Below are positions 47,091 to 56,503 of a DNA stretch of 64,000 nucleotides, piece after piece. The DNA lies in NCBI RefSeq assembly GCF_036014015.1, contig NZ_CP107905.1:6138001-6202000 (forward strand). Direction: 5' to 3'. The DNA comes from Streptomyces sp. NBC_00457. Its GTDB lineage: Bacteria; Actinomycetota; Actinomycetes; Streptomycetales; Streptomycetaceae. Positions within the stretch are counted from its first letter, which is position 1, and each line of letters begins with the position of its first letter. The notes below the pieces were generated by a model that made no database searches, was not told where the DNA came from, and saw only the letters and a list, made by a program, of their open reading frames with translations. Position numbers and translations under genes: made by a program.

Positions 47091-48542
47091 TCACTCGACG
47101 CCCTCCGAGAACGGCTCTCCGCTCGTCCGCCACACATCCGCCAGGATCTCCCGCGCCTCCCCGCTCCCCGCCCCCAGGAAGTGCGGCACATGCCCGTCCC
47201 CGATCCGCACCGGCAGCAGCCTCGCCGCCATCGCCCGGGCTCCCCAGAACACCAGCTCCAGCACCACGCCCTGCCGGACCTGGCGGGAGAAGTCCATGTC
47301 GAAGACGAAGTTGCCGAGCGAGTGCGCGACGAGCTGGTCCCGGTACAGCTCAATGCCCTGCACCCAGTGCGGATGCGAGCCGATGACCGCGTCCGCGCCC
47401 GCGTCGACGAGCCGCCGGGCGACGGTGTGCTGCTCCTCGACGGGGCGGTGCGTGTATTGCTGCCCCCAGTGCGGGCATACGACCACGACATCCACCTGCC
47501 TGCGCAGGTCACGCACCGAGGCCTCCAACGCCGCCAGGTTGGGCATGTCCAGCGGGCCCGTCCGCGGTGGCATCCGGACCTGCACCGCACCCGGCGTCGC
47601 CCGCCCCGCCGCCGGTGTCTCGCCGATCGCGTTGAAGGCGAGGATCCCGAAGCGCAGGCCCTGCGCCCGTACGATCGCCGGTTCCCGGGCGGCGGCGAGG
47701 TTCTCGCCCGCCCCGGTCGCCGCGAAACCCCCCTCACGCACCGCCCGCACCGTCCGCCGCAGCGCCTCCGTGCCGAAGTCGCCGAGGTGGTTGTTGGCCA
47801 GCAGCAGCACGTCGAAGCCCGCCCCGCGCAGAGCCCCGAGCACCGCTGGGTCCGCCGCGAAGGAGTCCCCGCCCTGGGTCGGCTCCCCGGCGCGGGACAG
47901 GGTGCACTCCAGGTTCCCGACGGTCAGATCTGCCGCCCTCAGCCGACGCCGCGTCCGCGCGAACGGCATTCCGGGATCCCCGGCCCGCGCGATGCCCTCA
48001 CCGACCCGCCTGCCGAGCATGATGTCGCCGGTCCAGAGCGTCGTGACGACCATGTCCGGCCCCTTCTCGGAGGCCACGGTCACCGGATAGCGGCCCGGCT
48101 CCGTCACCGGGTCCCGGCCGTCGACCGGCAGCGCGGCCACGCTCGGGTCCAGCGCGTCGGCCCGTACGACCGCGATGGCGTCCGGGTCGTGTCGTACGGC
48201 CGTCACCGCCTCCCGGTCGGACCCCGGCGCCCCGCGGACGACCCGGGCGCGCCCGCCCTGCCCACCGAGCTGCTCCCAGGCCACGCTCCCGCCGTCCCGC
48301 AGGTCCGCCACCAGCCCTCTGCCGGCGGCGAGTCCGAGGGCTCGGGTGGGATGGACGGCCAGGACCAGGGGGAGCCGGGCCGCCGCCTTGCTACGGCTGG
48401 TGCTGGGACGGGGACTGCGACTGGGACCAGGGCTCGGTGCAGGAGGGGAGGAAGTACACCCGGCAGCCAGCACCGCCCCCGCGGCCGTCAGCGCCAGGGC
48501 CTCCCGCCGGGACCGGCCCCGGACCAGGGCTCGGGAGGACAT
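47091..48542 (-). CDS. CapA-family protein (poly-gamma-glutamate/metallophosphatase-like), lipoprotein
   Basis: A 483-residue protein. The N-terminus has an RR-containing signal with lipobox (GAVLAAGC) and a Ser/Pro-rich linker. The CapA domain spans ~165-440: TLWTGDIMLGRRV, GNLECTLS, LLLANNHLGDFG, CPHWGQQYTHRP and IGSHPHWVQGIELY, the metal-binding His/Asp/Asn residues of a calcineurin-like fold. The CapA family is linked to poly-gamma-glutamate export and to capsule assembly in other bacteria; in Streptomyces the role is unclear. It stands alone here. Confidence 0.88.
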   Translation of the reverse strand: MSSRALVRGRSRREALALTAAGAVLAAGCTSSPPAPSPGPSRSPRPSTSRSKAAARLPLVLAVHPTRALGLAAGRGLVADLRDGGSVAWEQLGGQGGRARVVRGAPGSDREAVTAVRHDPDAIAVVRADALDPSVAALPVDGRDPVTEPGRYPVTVASEKGPDMVVTTLWTGDIMLGRRVGEGIARAGDPGMPFARTRRRLRAADLTVGNLECTLSRAGEPTQGGDSFAADPAVLGALRGAGFDVLLLANNHLGDFGTEALRRTVRAVREGGFAATGAGENLAAAREPAIVRAQGLRFGILAFNAIGETPAAGRATPGAVQVRMPPRTGPLDMPNLAALEASVRDLRRQVDVVVVCPHWGQQYTHRPVEEQHTVARRLVDAGADAVIGSHPHWVQGIELYRDQLVAHSLGNFVFDMDFSRQVRQGVVLELVFWGARAMAARLLPVRIGDGHVPHFLGAGSGEAREILADVWRTSGEPFSEGVE

Positions 48543-48742
48543 ACGGCGATTCTTCGGTACGCGCGGCTGCCCGTGAAGGGGGTGGCGCCCGGCCCGGATG
48601 CCCGCCCCGGTGCAGAACTCTGGCTATCGGGCGCTAACTGCCGTACAAGGAAAGGGAATCCACGGATATCCACCTGTGGGAGCCGTGTGGATGCCGACTG
48701 GTCGGTATGGACATTCGAGGTCCGTCGCGGTAGAGATGGGCC

Positions 48743-49588
48743 ATGCGCCTCTCCGTCACGATCTTCCTCACCGACGAGACGATCACCCCGACCCGGCTCG
48801 CTCGCGAGCTGGAGCAGCGGGGCTACGCCGGGCTGTATCTGCCCGAGCACACGCACATCCCCGTCGAGCGGGTCACGCCGTACCCGGCGGGCGGGGAACT
48901 GCCGCCCGAGTACGGCCGTACGCTCGACCCCTTCGTCGCGCTCGGCCAGGCCGCCGCCGTGACGGACCGCCTGGGCCTCGGCACCGGCATCACGCTCGTG
49001 GCCCAGCACGACCCGATCGACCTGGCCAAGCAGATCGCGACGCTCGACCATCTGTCGGGCGGCCGGTTCACGCTCGGGCTCGGTTTCGGCTGGAACGTGG
49101 AAGAGGCCGCCGACCACACGGTGGAGTGGCGGACGCGTCGCGAGCTCGTCCGGGACCGGATGGCTCTGATGCGGGCGCTCTGGGCGGAGGAACCGACCGC
49201 GTACGAGGGGGAGTTCGGGGGTGTGCGGGCGAGTCACGCCTACCCCAAGCCCGTACAGAAGCCGCGTGGGCCGGTCGTCGGTCCGCGCACGCTTGTCGGG
49301 GGCGCCGCGGGGCCGAAGCTCTTCACGCACATCTGCGAGTACGCCGACGGGTGGATGCCGATCGGGGGGCGGGGCCTGTCGGAGTCGATGCCGCGATTGC
49401 GGGCCGCGTGGGCGGACGCGGGGCGTGATCCGGCGGGGCTTCAGGTTGTGCCGTACGCGGTTTATCCGAGCCCGGGGAAGCTGGCGCACTATGCCGACCT
49501 GGGTATCGAGGAGGTTGTGGTGCAGTTGCCTCCGGCGGGGGAGGCGGAAGTTCTGCGGGTGCTGGACGAGTATGCGGCGTACATCTGA
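48743..49588 (+). CDS. LLM-class F420-dependent oxidoreductase
   Basis: A 281-residue luciferase-like TIM barrel: GYAGLYLPEHTHIPV, GTGITLVAQHDPIDLAKQIATLDHLSGGRFTLGLGFGWN, and GPKLFTHICEYADGWMPIGG. The short length and SGGRFTLGLGFGWNVEE match F420-dependent TIGR03619-type enzymes. It lies 123 bp upstream of the FO synthase gene on the same strand, separated by a palindromic repeat. None of the shared operator sites precedes it. Confidence 0.88.
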   Translation: MRLSVTIFLTDETITPTRLARELEQRGYAGLYLPEHTHIPVERVTPYPAGGELPPEYGRTLDPFVALGQAAAVTDRLGLGTGITLVAQHDPIDLAKQIATLDHLSGGRFTLGLGFGWNVEEAADHTVEWRTRRELVRDRMALMRALWAEEPTAYEGEFGGVRASHAYPKPVQKPRGPVVGPRTLVGGAAGPKLFTHICEYADGWMPIGGRGLSESMPRLRAAWADAGRDPAGLQVVPYAVYPSPGKLAHYADLGIEEVVVQLPPAGEAEVLRVLDEYAAYI

Positions 49589-49630
49589 GTGGGCTGTGTC
49601 GTCTCGTCTGCCGTGTCCGGCGCGGTGGGT

Positions 49631-49685
49631 GGCTGCGGGTTCGTCGTGGTTGCTCGCGCAGTTCCCCGCGCCCCTTCGGGGCGCT
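49631..49685 (+). repeat. Palindromic intergenic-type repeat, copy 6 (short subtype)
   Basis: GGCTGCGGGTTCGTCGTGG, GCGCAGTTCCCCGCG and terminal hairpin GCCCCTTCGGGGC, between the LLM gene and fbiC. Confidence 0.75.
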
Positions 49686-49711
49686 GATCAGCCCGATCGT
49701 ATGCTCAAGAG

Positions 49712-52297
49712 ATGACGACCCTCGCGAGCTCCGGAACCGGTCCCACCGAGAACTCCATGCGTCGCGCCCTCAAACGCGCCCGGGACGGCGTCGCGCTCGA
49801 CGTCAATGAGGCGGCGGTGCTGCTTCAGGCCCGTGGTGAGGCCCTCGACGATCTCACCGCGTCCGCCGCCCGGGTGCGGGACGCGGGCCTCGAGGCGGGT
49901 GGCCGCCCCGGGGTCATCACCTACTCGAAGAGCGTCTTCATCCCGCTCACCCGGTTGTGCCGGGACAAATGCCACTACTGCACGTTCGTGACCGTCCCCG
50001 GCAAGCTGCGCCGGGCCGGGCACGGGATGTTCATGTCCCCGGACGAGGTGCTCGACATCGCCCGCCGTGGTGCCGCCCTCGGCTGCAAGGAAGCGCTCAT
50101 CACCCTGGGCGACAAGCCCGAGGAGCGGTGGCCGGAGGCGCGGGAATGGCTCGACGCGCACGGCTACGACGACACGATCGCGTACGTCCGCGCCATATCG
50201 ATCCGCATCCTGGAGGAGACGGGGCTGCTGCCCCACCTCAACCCCGGGGTCATGTCATGGACCGACTTCCAGCGGCTCAAGCCGGTCGCCCCTTCCATGG
50301 GCATGATGTTGGAGACCACGGCCACCAGGCTCTGGTCCGAGCCGGGCGGGCCGCACTACGGCTCCCCGGACAAGGAACCCGCCGTACGGCTGCGGGTGCT
50401 GGAGGACGCGGGGCGCTCGTCCGTCCCCTTCACGTCCGGGCTCCTCATCGGCATCGGCGAGACATACGAGGAGCGCGCCGAGTCGCTGTTCGCGCTGCGC
50501 CGTGTCTCGCGGTCGTACCACGGCATCCAGGAACTGATCATCCAGAACTTCCGCGCCAAGCCGGACACCGCGATGCGGGGTATGCCGGACGCGGAGCTGG
50601 ACGAGTTGGTCGCGACGGTGGCGGTGGCCCGGCACATCATGGGCCCGGCGGCGTGTCTGCAGGCCCCGCCGAACCTGGTCGACTCCGAGTACGAGCGGCT
50701 GATCGGCGCCGGGATCGACGACTGGGGCGGGGTGTCGCCCCTGACCATCGACCACGTCAACCCGGAACGCCCCTGGCCGCAGATCGAGGAACTCACCGAG
50801 CGCTCGCGTGCCGCCGGCTTCGAACTGCGTGAACGCCTCTGCGTCTACCCGGAGTTCGTGCGGCGCGGCGAGCCCTGGCTGGACCCGCGGCTGCGCCCGC
50901 ACGTCCGCGCGCTGGCCGACCCGGAGACGGGGCTGGCGCTCGAGGACGCCGTGGTCGAGGGGCACCCCTGGCAGGAGCCCGAGGAGGTGTTCGTCCCCTC
51001 CGGCCGTACGGATCTGCACACGACCATCGACACCGAGGGCCGTACGTCCGACCGCCGCGACGACTTCGACGAGGTGTACGGCGACTGGGGCGCCCTGCGC
51101 GAGGCGGCGGCGCCGGGCATGGTGCCGTCCCGGATCGACACGGACGTACGCGCCGCTCTGGCGACGGCGGCGGACGACCCGACGAAGCTGACCGACGACG
51201 AGGCGCTGGCGCTGCTGCACGCGGACGGGCCGGCGCTGGACGCGTTGTGCTCGGTGGCCGACGACGTGCGCAAGTCGGTGGTCGGCGACGACGTCACGTA
51301 CATCGTCACGCGGAACATCAACTTCACCAACGTCTGTTACACGGGCTGCCGTTTCTGCGCCTTCGCGCAGCGCCGCTCGGACGCGGACGCGTACACGCTG
51401 TCGCTGGAGCAGGTCGCCGACCGGGCGCAGCAGGCGTGGGACGTGGGGGCGGTGGAGGTGTGCATGCAGGGCGGCATCCACCCGGACCTGCCCGGCACGG
51501 CGTACTTCGACATCGCGAAGGCGGTGAAGGAGCGGGTGCCGGGGATGCACGTACACGCCTTCTCGCCGATGGAGGTGGTCAACGGCGCGACCCGGACCGG
51601 GCTTTCGATCCGCGAGTGGCTGACGGCGGCGAAGGAAGCGGGCCTCGACTCCGTGCCCGGCACGGCGGCGGAGATCCTCGACGACGAGGTCCGCTGGGTC
51701 CTGACGAAGGGCAAGCTGCCGACGGCGACCTGGATCGAGGTGATCTCGACGGCGCACGAGGTCGGTATCCGGTCGTCGTCGACGATGATGTACGGCCACG
51801 TGGATCAGCCGCGCCACTGGCTGGGTCACCTGCGCACCCTGGCCGGGATCCAGCAACGGACGGGCGGCTTCACGGAGTTCGTGACCTTGCCCTTCATCCA
51901 CACCAACGCGCCGGTGTACTTGGCGGGCATCGCGCGCCCGGGCCCGACGATGCGGGACAACCGCGCGGTCACGGCGATGGCCCGGCTCCTCCTGCACCCG
52001 TGGATTCCCAACATCCAGACCAGCTGGGTGAAGCTGGGCTCGGAGGGCGCGGCGGAAATGCTCCGCTCCGGCGCGAACGACCTCGGCGGCACGCTCATGG
52101 AGGAGACGATCTCGCGGATGGCGGGGTCGTCGTACGGCTCGTACAAGTCGGTACGTGACCTGGTGGCCGTGGCGGAGGCGGCGGGCCGGCCGGCGAAGCC
52201 GCGTACGACGCTCTACGGGGAGGTGCCTCAGGAGCGGCAGCGGGCGGCTCAGGCGTCGGACGGGCATCTGCCGGAGCTGTTGCCGGTGCTGGACTGA
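49712..52297 (+). CDS. fbiC: 7,8-didemethyl-8-hydroxy-5-deazariboflavin (FO) synthase, CofG-CofH fusion
   Basis: An 861-residue protein with two radical-SAM domains. The first CxxxCxxC is Cys83-Cys87-Cys90 (RDKCHYC) and the second Cys542-Cys546-Cys549 (YTGCRFC). The CofG-like half is N-terminal and the CofH-like half C-terminal, the order in actinobacterial FbiC. The enzyme joins tyrosine and a pyrimidine precursor to make FO, the chromophore of coenzyme F420. Length and motifs are complete, so it should be functional. It can supply the cofactor for the LLM, Ddn-like and PPOX proteins in this window. Confidence 0.95.
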   Translation: MTTLASSGTGPTENSMRRALKRARDGVALDVNEAAVLLQARGEALDDLTASAARVRDAGLEAGGRPGVITYSKSVFIPLTRLCRDKCHYCTFVTVPGKLRRAGHGMFMSPDEVLDIARRGAALGCKEALITLGDKPEERWPEAREWLDAHGYDDTIAYVRAISIRILEETGLLPHLNPGVMSWTDFQRLKPVAPSMGMMLETTATRLWSEPGGPHYGSPDKEPAVRLRVLEDAGRSSVPFTSGLLIGIGETYEERAESLFALRRVSRSYHGIQELIIQNFRAKPDTAMRGMPDAELDELVATVAVARHIMGPAACLQAPPNLVDSEYERLIGAGIDDWGGVSPLTIDHVNPERPWPQIEELTERSRAAGFELRERLCVYPEFVRRGEPWLDPRLRPHVRALADPETGLALEDAVVEGHPWQEPEEVFVPSGRTDLHTTIDTEGRTSDRRDDFDEVYGDWGALREAAAPGMVPSRIDTDVRAALATAADDPTKLTDDEALALLHADGPALDALCSVADDVRKSVVGDDVTYIVTRNINFTNVCYTGCRFCAFAQRRSDADAYTLSLEQVADRAQQAWDVGAVEVCMQGGIHPDLPGTAYFDIAKAVKERVPGMHVHAFSPMEVVNGATRTGLSIREWLTAAKEAGLDSVPGTAAEILDDEVRWVLTKGKLPTATWIEVISTAHEVGIRSSSTMMYGHVDQPRHWLGHLRTLAGIQQRTGGFTEFVTLPFIHTNAPVYLAGIARPGPTMRDNRAVTAMARLLLHPWIPNIQTSWVKLGSEGAAEMLRSGANDLGGTLMEETISRMAGSSYGSYKSVRDLVAVAEAAGRPAKPRTTLYGEVPQERQRAAQASDGHLPELLPVLD

Positions 52298-52369
52298 CCG
52301 GTGCTGGACCGAGGGGACAGAGGGCTCGCAGTACGATGATCCGACCCTGTCGGTGAGCTGAGGAGATGC

Positions 52370-52918
52370 GTGCCCGTGCCTGCTCCCAAGGTCTGGGTGG
52401 CCGCACTGACGGTGGGCGCGATCGCCGCCGTCACCGTCCTGGCCGTGCAGGCCGACAAGGGCCCGCGTCCCACGGCGACGGCGGCGCGGCCCAGCGCGTC
52501 GGCGAGCGCGTCGCCGAAGCCCTCGGCCTCCGCACCGGCCGCGATACCGGACGGTTCCGGCACAGGCCGGCGCATCGTCTACTCCCTCGGGCTGCGGCGG
52601 GTGTGGCTGGTCGACGAGAGCGATGCCGCCCGCCGCACGTTCGCCGTATGGCCGGGGACGGTCGCCCCCGACCCCGGCAGCTACTCCGTCGTCTCCCGCC
52701 GCGACGCGACGACCGGCTCGGACGGGGTGGCGATCGAGAACATCGTCTACTTCGCCACCAAGTCCGGCCTCAACATCGCCTTCTCCAACGCCGTCGACGG
52801 CTCCTCACCCCCGCCGGCCTCGGGCACCCAGACCGGCGGCATCCGGATGCGCAAGGCCGACGGGTCGGCGGTGTGGACGTTCGGCTCGACGGGGACGACG
52901 GTGGTGGTCGTCAACTAG
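52370..52918 (+). CDS. Small exported protein with N-terminal membrane anchor
   Basis: A 182-residue protein. Residues ~8-26 (VWVAALTVGAIAAVTVLAV) form a signal or anchor, followed by an Ala/Ser/Pro linker and a ~110-residue extracellular domain (IVYSLGLRRVWLVDESD, TFAVWPGTVAPDPGSYSV, GIRMRKADGSAVWTF). The GTG at 52376 is an alternative start; AGGAG lies at 52361. I recall this domain as common in Streptomyces but without a known function. Confidence 0.7.
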   Translation: MPVPAPKVWVAALTVGAIAAVTVLAVQADKGPRPTATAARPSASASASPKPSASAPAAIPDGSGTGRRIVYSLGLRRVWLVDESDAARRTFAVWPGTVAPDPGSYSVVSRRDATTGSDGVAIENIVYFATKSGLNIAFSNAVDGSSPPPASGTQTGGIRMRKADGSAVWTFGSTGTTVVVVN

Positions 52919-52937
52919 CCCCTACGGTCACGTGACT

Positions 52938-53441
52938 TCACGTGACTTTGGTCAGCGTGACCCGCATGGAGGGCCGGTAGGTGGTCCCGCCGTCGGTCCG
53001 CTCGTGCAGGACCGTCTGGACGCGATGGCCGTCGCTGAACTCCACGGTGGAGCGGGTCGTGTCGCCCTGGTAGGTCCAGGTGTCGCCGTCCGCGACGAGG
53101 CGGCTGACGGTCACATTGCCCTGGCTGTCGAAGAAGTGCGACCGGTAGGCGCCGCTCGTCTCGTCGTAGCCGATGATCTCCGTGCCACCGACGTCGAACT
53201 CCCCGATCCGCCCGTAGGCGGAGTGGACGAGGAAGACCCCGCCGGGACCCCATTCGTACACGTCGGAGGTCGTGATCGTCGCTCCCGGGCTGCCGTCCTC
53301 ATCGATCATGTGACCTTGGTTGATCCACCGGCCCACCCAGGCGTCGAGCGCCCGGTGCCGGGGCCCGGTCGGCGGGGCGTCGGTGGTCTGCTCGGTGCCG
53401 CGGTTGACGGCCACCACGCGTGGTGTCGTCCCGTCCGTCAT
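52938..53441 (-). CDS. DUF1579-like protein
   Basis: A 167-residue protein with the lipocalin-like pattern of the DUF1579 family: LDAWVGRWINQGHM, YEWGPGGVFLVHSAYG, IIGYDETSGAYRSHFFDSQGN and WTYQGDTTRSTVEF. Function unknown. Its ATG overlaps the stop of the DUF2165 gene by 4 bp (ATGA), so both are coupled. Confidence 0.75.
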   Translation of the reverse strand: MTDGTTPRVVAVNRGTEQTTDAPPTGPRHRALDAWVGRWINQGHMIDEDGSPGATITTSDVYEWGPGGVFLVHSAYGRIGEFDVGGTEIIGYDETSGAYRSHFFDSQGNVTVSRLVADGDTWTYQGDTTRSTVEFSDGHRVQTVLHERTDGGTTYRPSMRVTLTKVT

Positions 53442-53947
53442 GACTCGCTCCGTCCGCCGGTCAACTGCACGACGAGCAGCACGATTCCGCTGAACACGAA
53501 GGCGCGCGTCGCCGCGTCGAGGCCGTTCCAGTCGGCCGACTGCCACATGGAGAACCACTCGCCGCCGATCGCGATGAACCCGGCGCCGAACAGCAGCAGA
53601 ACCATCAGCAGGCCGTAGGTGGCGAAGCGGCGGGCGCGGGTGTCGTCGCGGCGGAACCAGAGCCACGTGCCGTATATCAGGACGAGTGCGGCGACCGTCT
53701 CCCAGACGATGATCGCCACGTACGCCGTGTTCTGAAGTCCCTTGCTGGTGACGGCTCTCCACATCAGGTCGTCGTCCTTGAACGTCGTATCCATCGCCAG
53801 GACGTGCTGCACGAACTGCTGGTTGGTCCCGAAGTCCGTGATGTTCCCGAAGGCGACGAGCGCGATGTAGAGCGCGACGCTCGCGGTGAGGAGGGTGGCG
53901 GTGAGGCGGAGTGCGTTTCGTGGGGGTGTCGTAGGCATGATGGTCAT
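53438..53947 (-). CDS. DUF2165 family membrane protein
   Basis: About 169 residues with four hydrophobic segments. The DUF2165 features are VAFGNITDFGTNQQFVQHVLAMDTTF and FIAIGGEWFSMWQS. A second ATG at 53938 is possible. It is upstream of, and coupled to, the DUF1579-like gene. Function unknown. Confidence 0.82.
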   Translation of the reverse strand: MTIMPTTPPRNALRLTATLLTASVALYIALVAFGNITDFGTNQQFVQHVLAMDTTFKDDDLMWRAVTSKGLQNTAYVAIIVWETVAALVLIYGTWLWFRRDDTRARRFATYGLLMVLLLFGAGFIAIGGEWFSMWQSADWNGLDAATRAFVFSGIVLLVVQLTGGRSES

Positions 53948-54042
53948 CTTGCCCGGCGGGCGGGTTCGTCCGCTCGCCCTTGGTGGACCCCGTACACCCA
54001 CCCTGCCGGGACGGCGAGTGTACGGGGCGGGGAACCCCGGGA

Positions 54043-55151
54043 TCAGCCGGTCATCGAGGCCGACTCACGGAGAGCCTGCGTGAGCTCATTGAGGTCATTG
54101 AGGTCATCGAGCGTGCCGCCCTGGTCCGTCGCGGTGCTCCCTGGGTTGCCGCCCGGATCGCCGGCCGTGTCTTCGGGTCGTGGTGCGACCACGCACTCGG
54201 AGCGACTCGACTCGGCGGACCCGTTGAAGGCCGTGACACAGAACTCGTAGTTCCAGGTGCCGGGGAACAGGAACCCGACACCGTGGCTGGTGCCGTCGGC
54301 CGTGAAGATGTCCGGTTCGTAGGTGCCGCCGCTGTCGAGGATCCGCAGCCTGCCGGGGAGATTGCCGCTGCCCCATTCCGGTACGAAGCTCTTGCCCTTT
54401 TCGTAGACCCATCCGGCGACCCGAATCACGCCCGTCCCGGCCGCGATGGCCGCGTCCTTCCCCCAGCTCCAAAACCCCTTCAGATGCCTCGGCAGGTCAT
54501 TCTTCAGCCATTCGCCGGCCCGCCTGAGAAGTTCGGGCAGTTTGGTCTTCGCCCACGCGCCGATACCCGCCTCCCAGAGGGCCGCTCCTGCCGCGGCAGC
54601 CACCGCATAGAGCAGGGTGCTGGCCCACGCCTCACCGTCCGTCACTTGATGGTCGAAGCCTTGGACGGTGAAGCGGCCGGCCACGGTCCCGACGAACGCG
54701 CCGATCGACGCACAGACCACGGCCGCCGCAGGGAGGAAGCCGAGACACAGGGCTCGCGTGAAAATCTGCATCGCCACGCCCACTGTCACCGCGATGATGT
54801 TCTGCCACCAAGAGGCCTCGGTGTGCACCTCCGACTCGGGGATGACGAAGTCGATCCCGGTGGGCGTTGCGGAGATGGTGGCGTCGAAGGAGACCCAGTT
54901 GGTGAACCCGTCACCCGGGGTCTTCACGTCGTAGTTCTGAAAGTCCTCCCTGATCGTGTCGCTCAAGCGGGCGTTGCGCGCGTCTATCTGGCCGACCAGC
55001 AGTCCCAGTACGTCTTGGTCGGTGACGGCTTCTGCACCGCCGCCTCGGCGGACACTCCTGTGCCGCAGATCAACGCCGTGGCTACCACCACGGCCACGGT
55101 CGCCGTCCACGAGGGACGTCTTCGGTGCCGCGACAGCCAACGGTGATCCAT
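54043..55151 (-). pseudogene. Secreted protein gene with an apparent frameshift after the signal peptide
   Basis: The ATG at 55151 encodes a clear signal peptide (MDHRWLSRHRRR, a hydrophobic core, then SAEAA before VQK), but that frame stops at TAG near 54984 shortly after KTYWD. A second frame, open from upstream to 54043, supplies GLLVGQIDARNARLSDTIRE and the rest. Joining the frames at about 55010-55020 gives an exported protein of roughly 365 residues with a hydrophobic middle (QNIIAVTVGVAMQIF, LLYAVAAAAGAAL) and a C-terminal domain with FPGTWNYEFCVTAFNGSA. A one-base change explains it: real decay or a sequencing error. Unknown family. Confidence 0.6.
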
Positions 55152-55261
55152 TTTCAACTCCGCTGTGGCACAGGTGACTGATCGTGGGCCTGAACGGACC
55201 GTCCCCGTTCGATTACAGTGCTGAGCTGTCGTACGTGCGGGCGATACCAACGGAGGTCTTG

Positions 55262-56377
55262 GTGGGTGCGGCAGCCGGGGCCGTCTGGGGACGTGCCGAG
55301 CAGCAGGACTTCCGTAGCCGGGTGCGTGGGACGCTGCTCGGGGCGGCGCTGGGGGATGCGCTGGGCGCGCCCGTCGACGGGCTCGGGAGTGAGGAGATCC
55401 GGGAGGCGTACGGCGCCGAGGGGCTCGTAGATCTCGCCGTCGGGTACGGGCGGCGGGGAGCCGTCACGCATCTCACCCAGCTCAGCCTCTTCTCCGTCGA
55501 CGGGCTGATACGCGCCCAGGTGCGCCGCGACACCGGCGCCTGGCATCCGCCGACGGATCTGCACCGGGCGTATCTGCGCTGGGCGGCGACCCAGCGGGAC
55601 TGGGGGCCCGACGAGCGGCGCAAGGAGGATGGGTGGCTGGCCCGGGAGGAGTGGCTGTACGCCCGACGGGATCCGGCGCGCTCCCTGGTCGTCGGGTTCG
55701 GGGACGAGGCCATGGGGACGCTCGACGCTCCCAAGAATCCCGGTGAGACCGGGCCCGAGGCCGCCGCCCGTTCCGCGCCGTTCGGGCTGCTCGTGGGGTG
55801 GGAGCCGCAGCTGGTCGTGCAGCTCGCCGTGGAGTGCGCCGCGCAGACGCACGGTCATCCGGCCGCCTATCTGTCCGCGGGCGCGTACGCCGTGATCGTG
55901 CACTCCCTGGCCCGCGGCGAGACCCTCGACGGCGCCGTGCAGCGGGCCCTCGCGCTGCTCGCCGCCCGGCCCGGGCACCAGCCCGTCTCCGACTCGCTCC
56001 AGCACGCCCTGGGCGCCGTACGGCAGGGCATGCCCACACCCTCGCGGGTGGAGGAGCTGGCGGGGGACGGGACGGCGGACGGGCTGCTGGCCGCGTCCGT
56101 GTACTGCGCGCTGGTGGGCGAGGACGTACGGCACGGTCTCTGCCTCGCCGTGAACCAGGCCGGCCCCTCGGCCGCGGCCGGCACGCTGACCGGCGGGCTG
56201 CTGGGCGCCCTCCACGGCGAAACGGCCCTCCCCCCGGCCTGGCTGGCCGAGCTGGAGGGCCGTCCCACGATCCTGGAACTCGCCGACGACTTCGCGATGG
56301 AGATGACGCAGGGACCCGCGCTGCACGGCCCGGCGGGCTCGGCCCCGGGGTGGATCGCCCGCTATCCGAGGGCCTGA
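55262..56377 (+). CDS. ADP-ribosylglycohydrolase family protein
   Basis: About 371 residues from the GTG at 55262 (GGAGG five bases upstream; the frame extends to 55184). The motifs are RGTLLGAALGDALGAPVDG at the start, THLTQLSLFSVDGLIRA, and ADGLLAASVYCAL near the C-terminus. The acidic residues that bind the two magnesium ions in ARH enzymes are partly visible (ALGDALG, then DG motifs). Members remove ADP-ribose from proteins such as nitrogenase reductase or from nucleic acid. It is convergent with the symporter gene. Confidence 0.82.
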   Translation: MGAAAGAVWGRAEQQDFRSRVRGTLLGAALGDALGAPVDGLGSEEIREAYGAEGLVDLAVGYGRRGAVTHLTQLSLFSVDGLIRAQVRRDTGAWHPPTDLHRAYLRWAATQRDWGPDERRKEDGWLAREEWLYARRDPARSLVVGFGDEAMGTLDAPKNPGETGPEAAARSAPFGLLVGWEPQLVVQLAVECAAQTHGHPAAYLSAGAYAVIVHSLARGETLDGAVQRALALLAARPGHQPVSDSLQHALGAVRQGMPTPSRVEELAGDGTADGLLAASVYCALVGEDVRHGLCLAVNQAGPSAAAGTLTGGLLGALHGETALPPAWLAELEGRPTILELADDFAMEMTQGPALHGPAGSAPGWIARYPRA

Positions 56378-56380
56378 GCG

Positions 56381-56466
56381 GCAGCGCCCCGAAGGGGCGC
56401 GGGGCTGTGTCGATATGCGGCTCCGCCGCGCGGGCGCGACCAGCCACGACGCGCCCGCAGACGAAC
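56381..56466 (-). repeat. Palindromic intergenic-type repeat, copy 7 (long subtype, reverse orientation)
   Basis: In reverse orientation to the other copies: GCGCCCCGAAGGGGCGC hairpin, then GGGGCTGTGTCGATAT, GCGGCTCCGCCGCGC and GCGCGACCAGCCACGA. It lies between the converging ADP-ribosylglycohydrolase and symporter genes and probably terminates both. Confidence 0.75.
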
Positions 56467-56503
56467 GACGGACCGATGCGGCCCTTCCCGCGGAGCGCCG
56501 GAC

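Noticed and set aside
50255..52267. A 670-codon open frame antisense to fbiC
   Set aside because: fbiC has both radical-SAM motifs in frame; the antisense frame is Arg/Val-rich without motifs.
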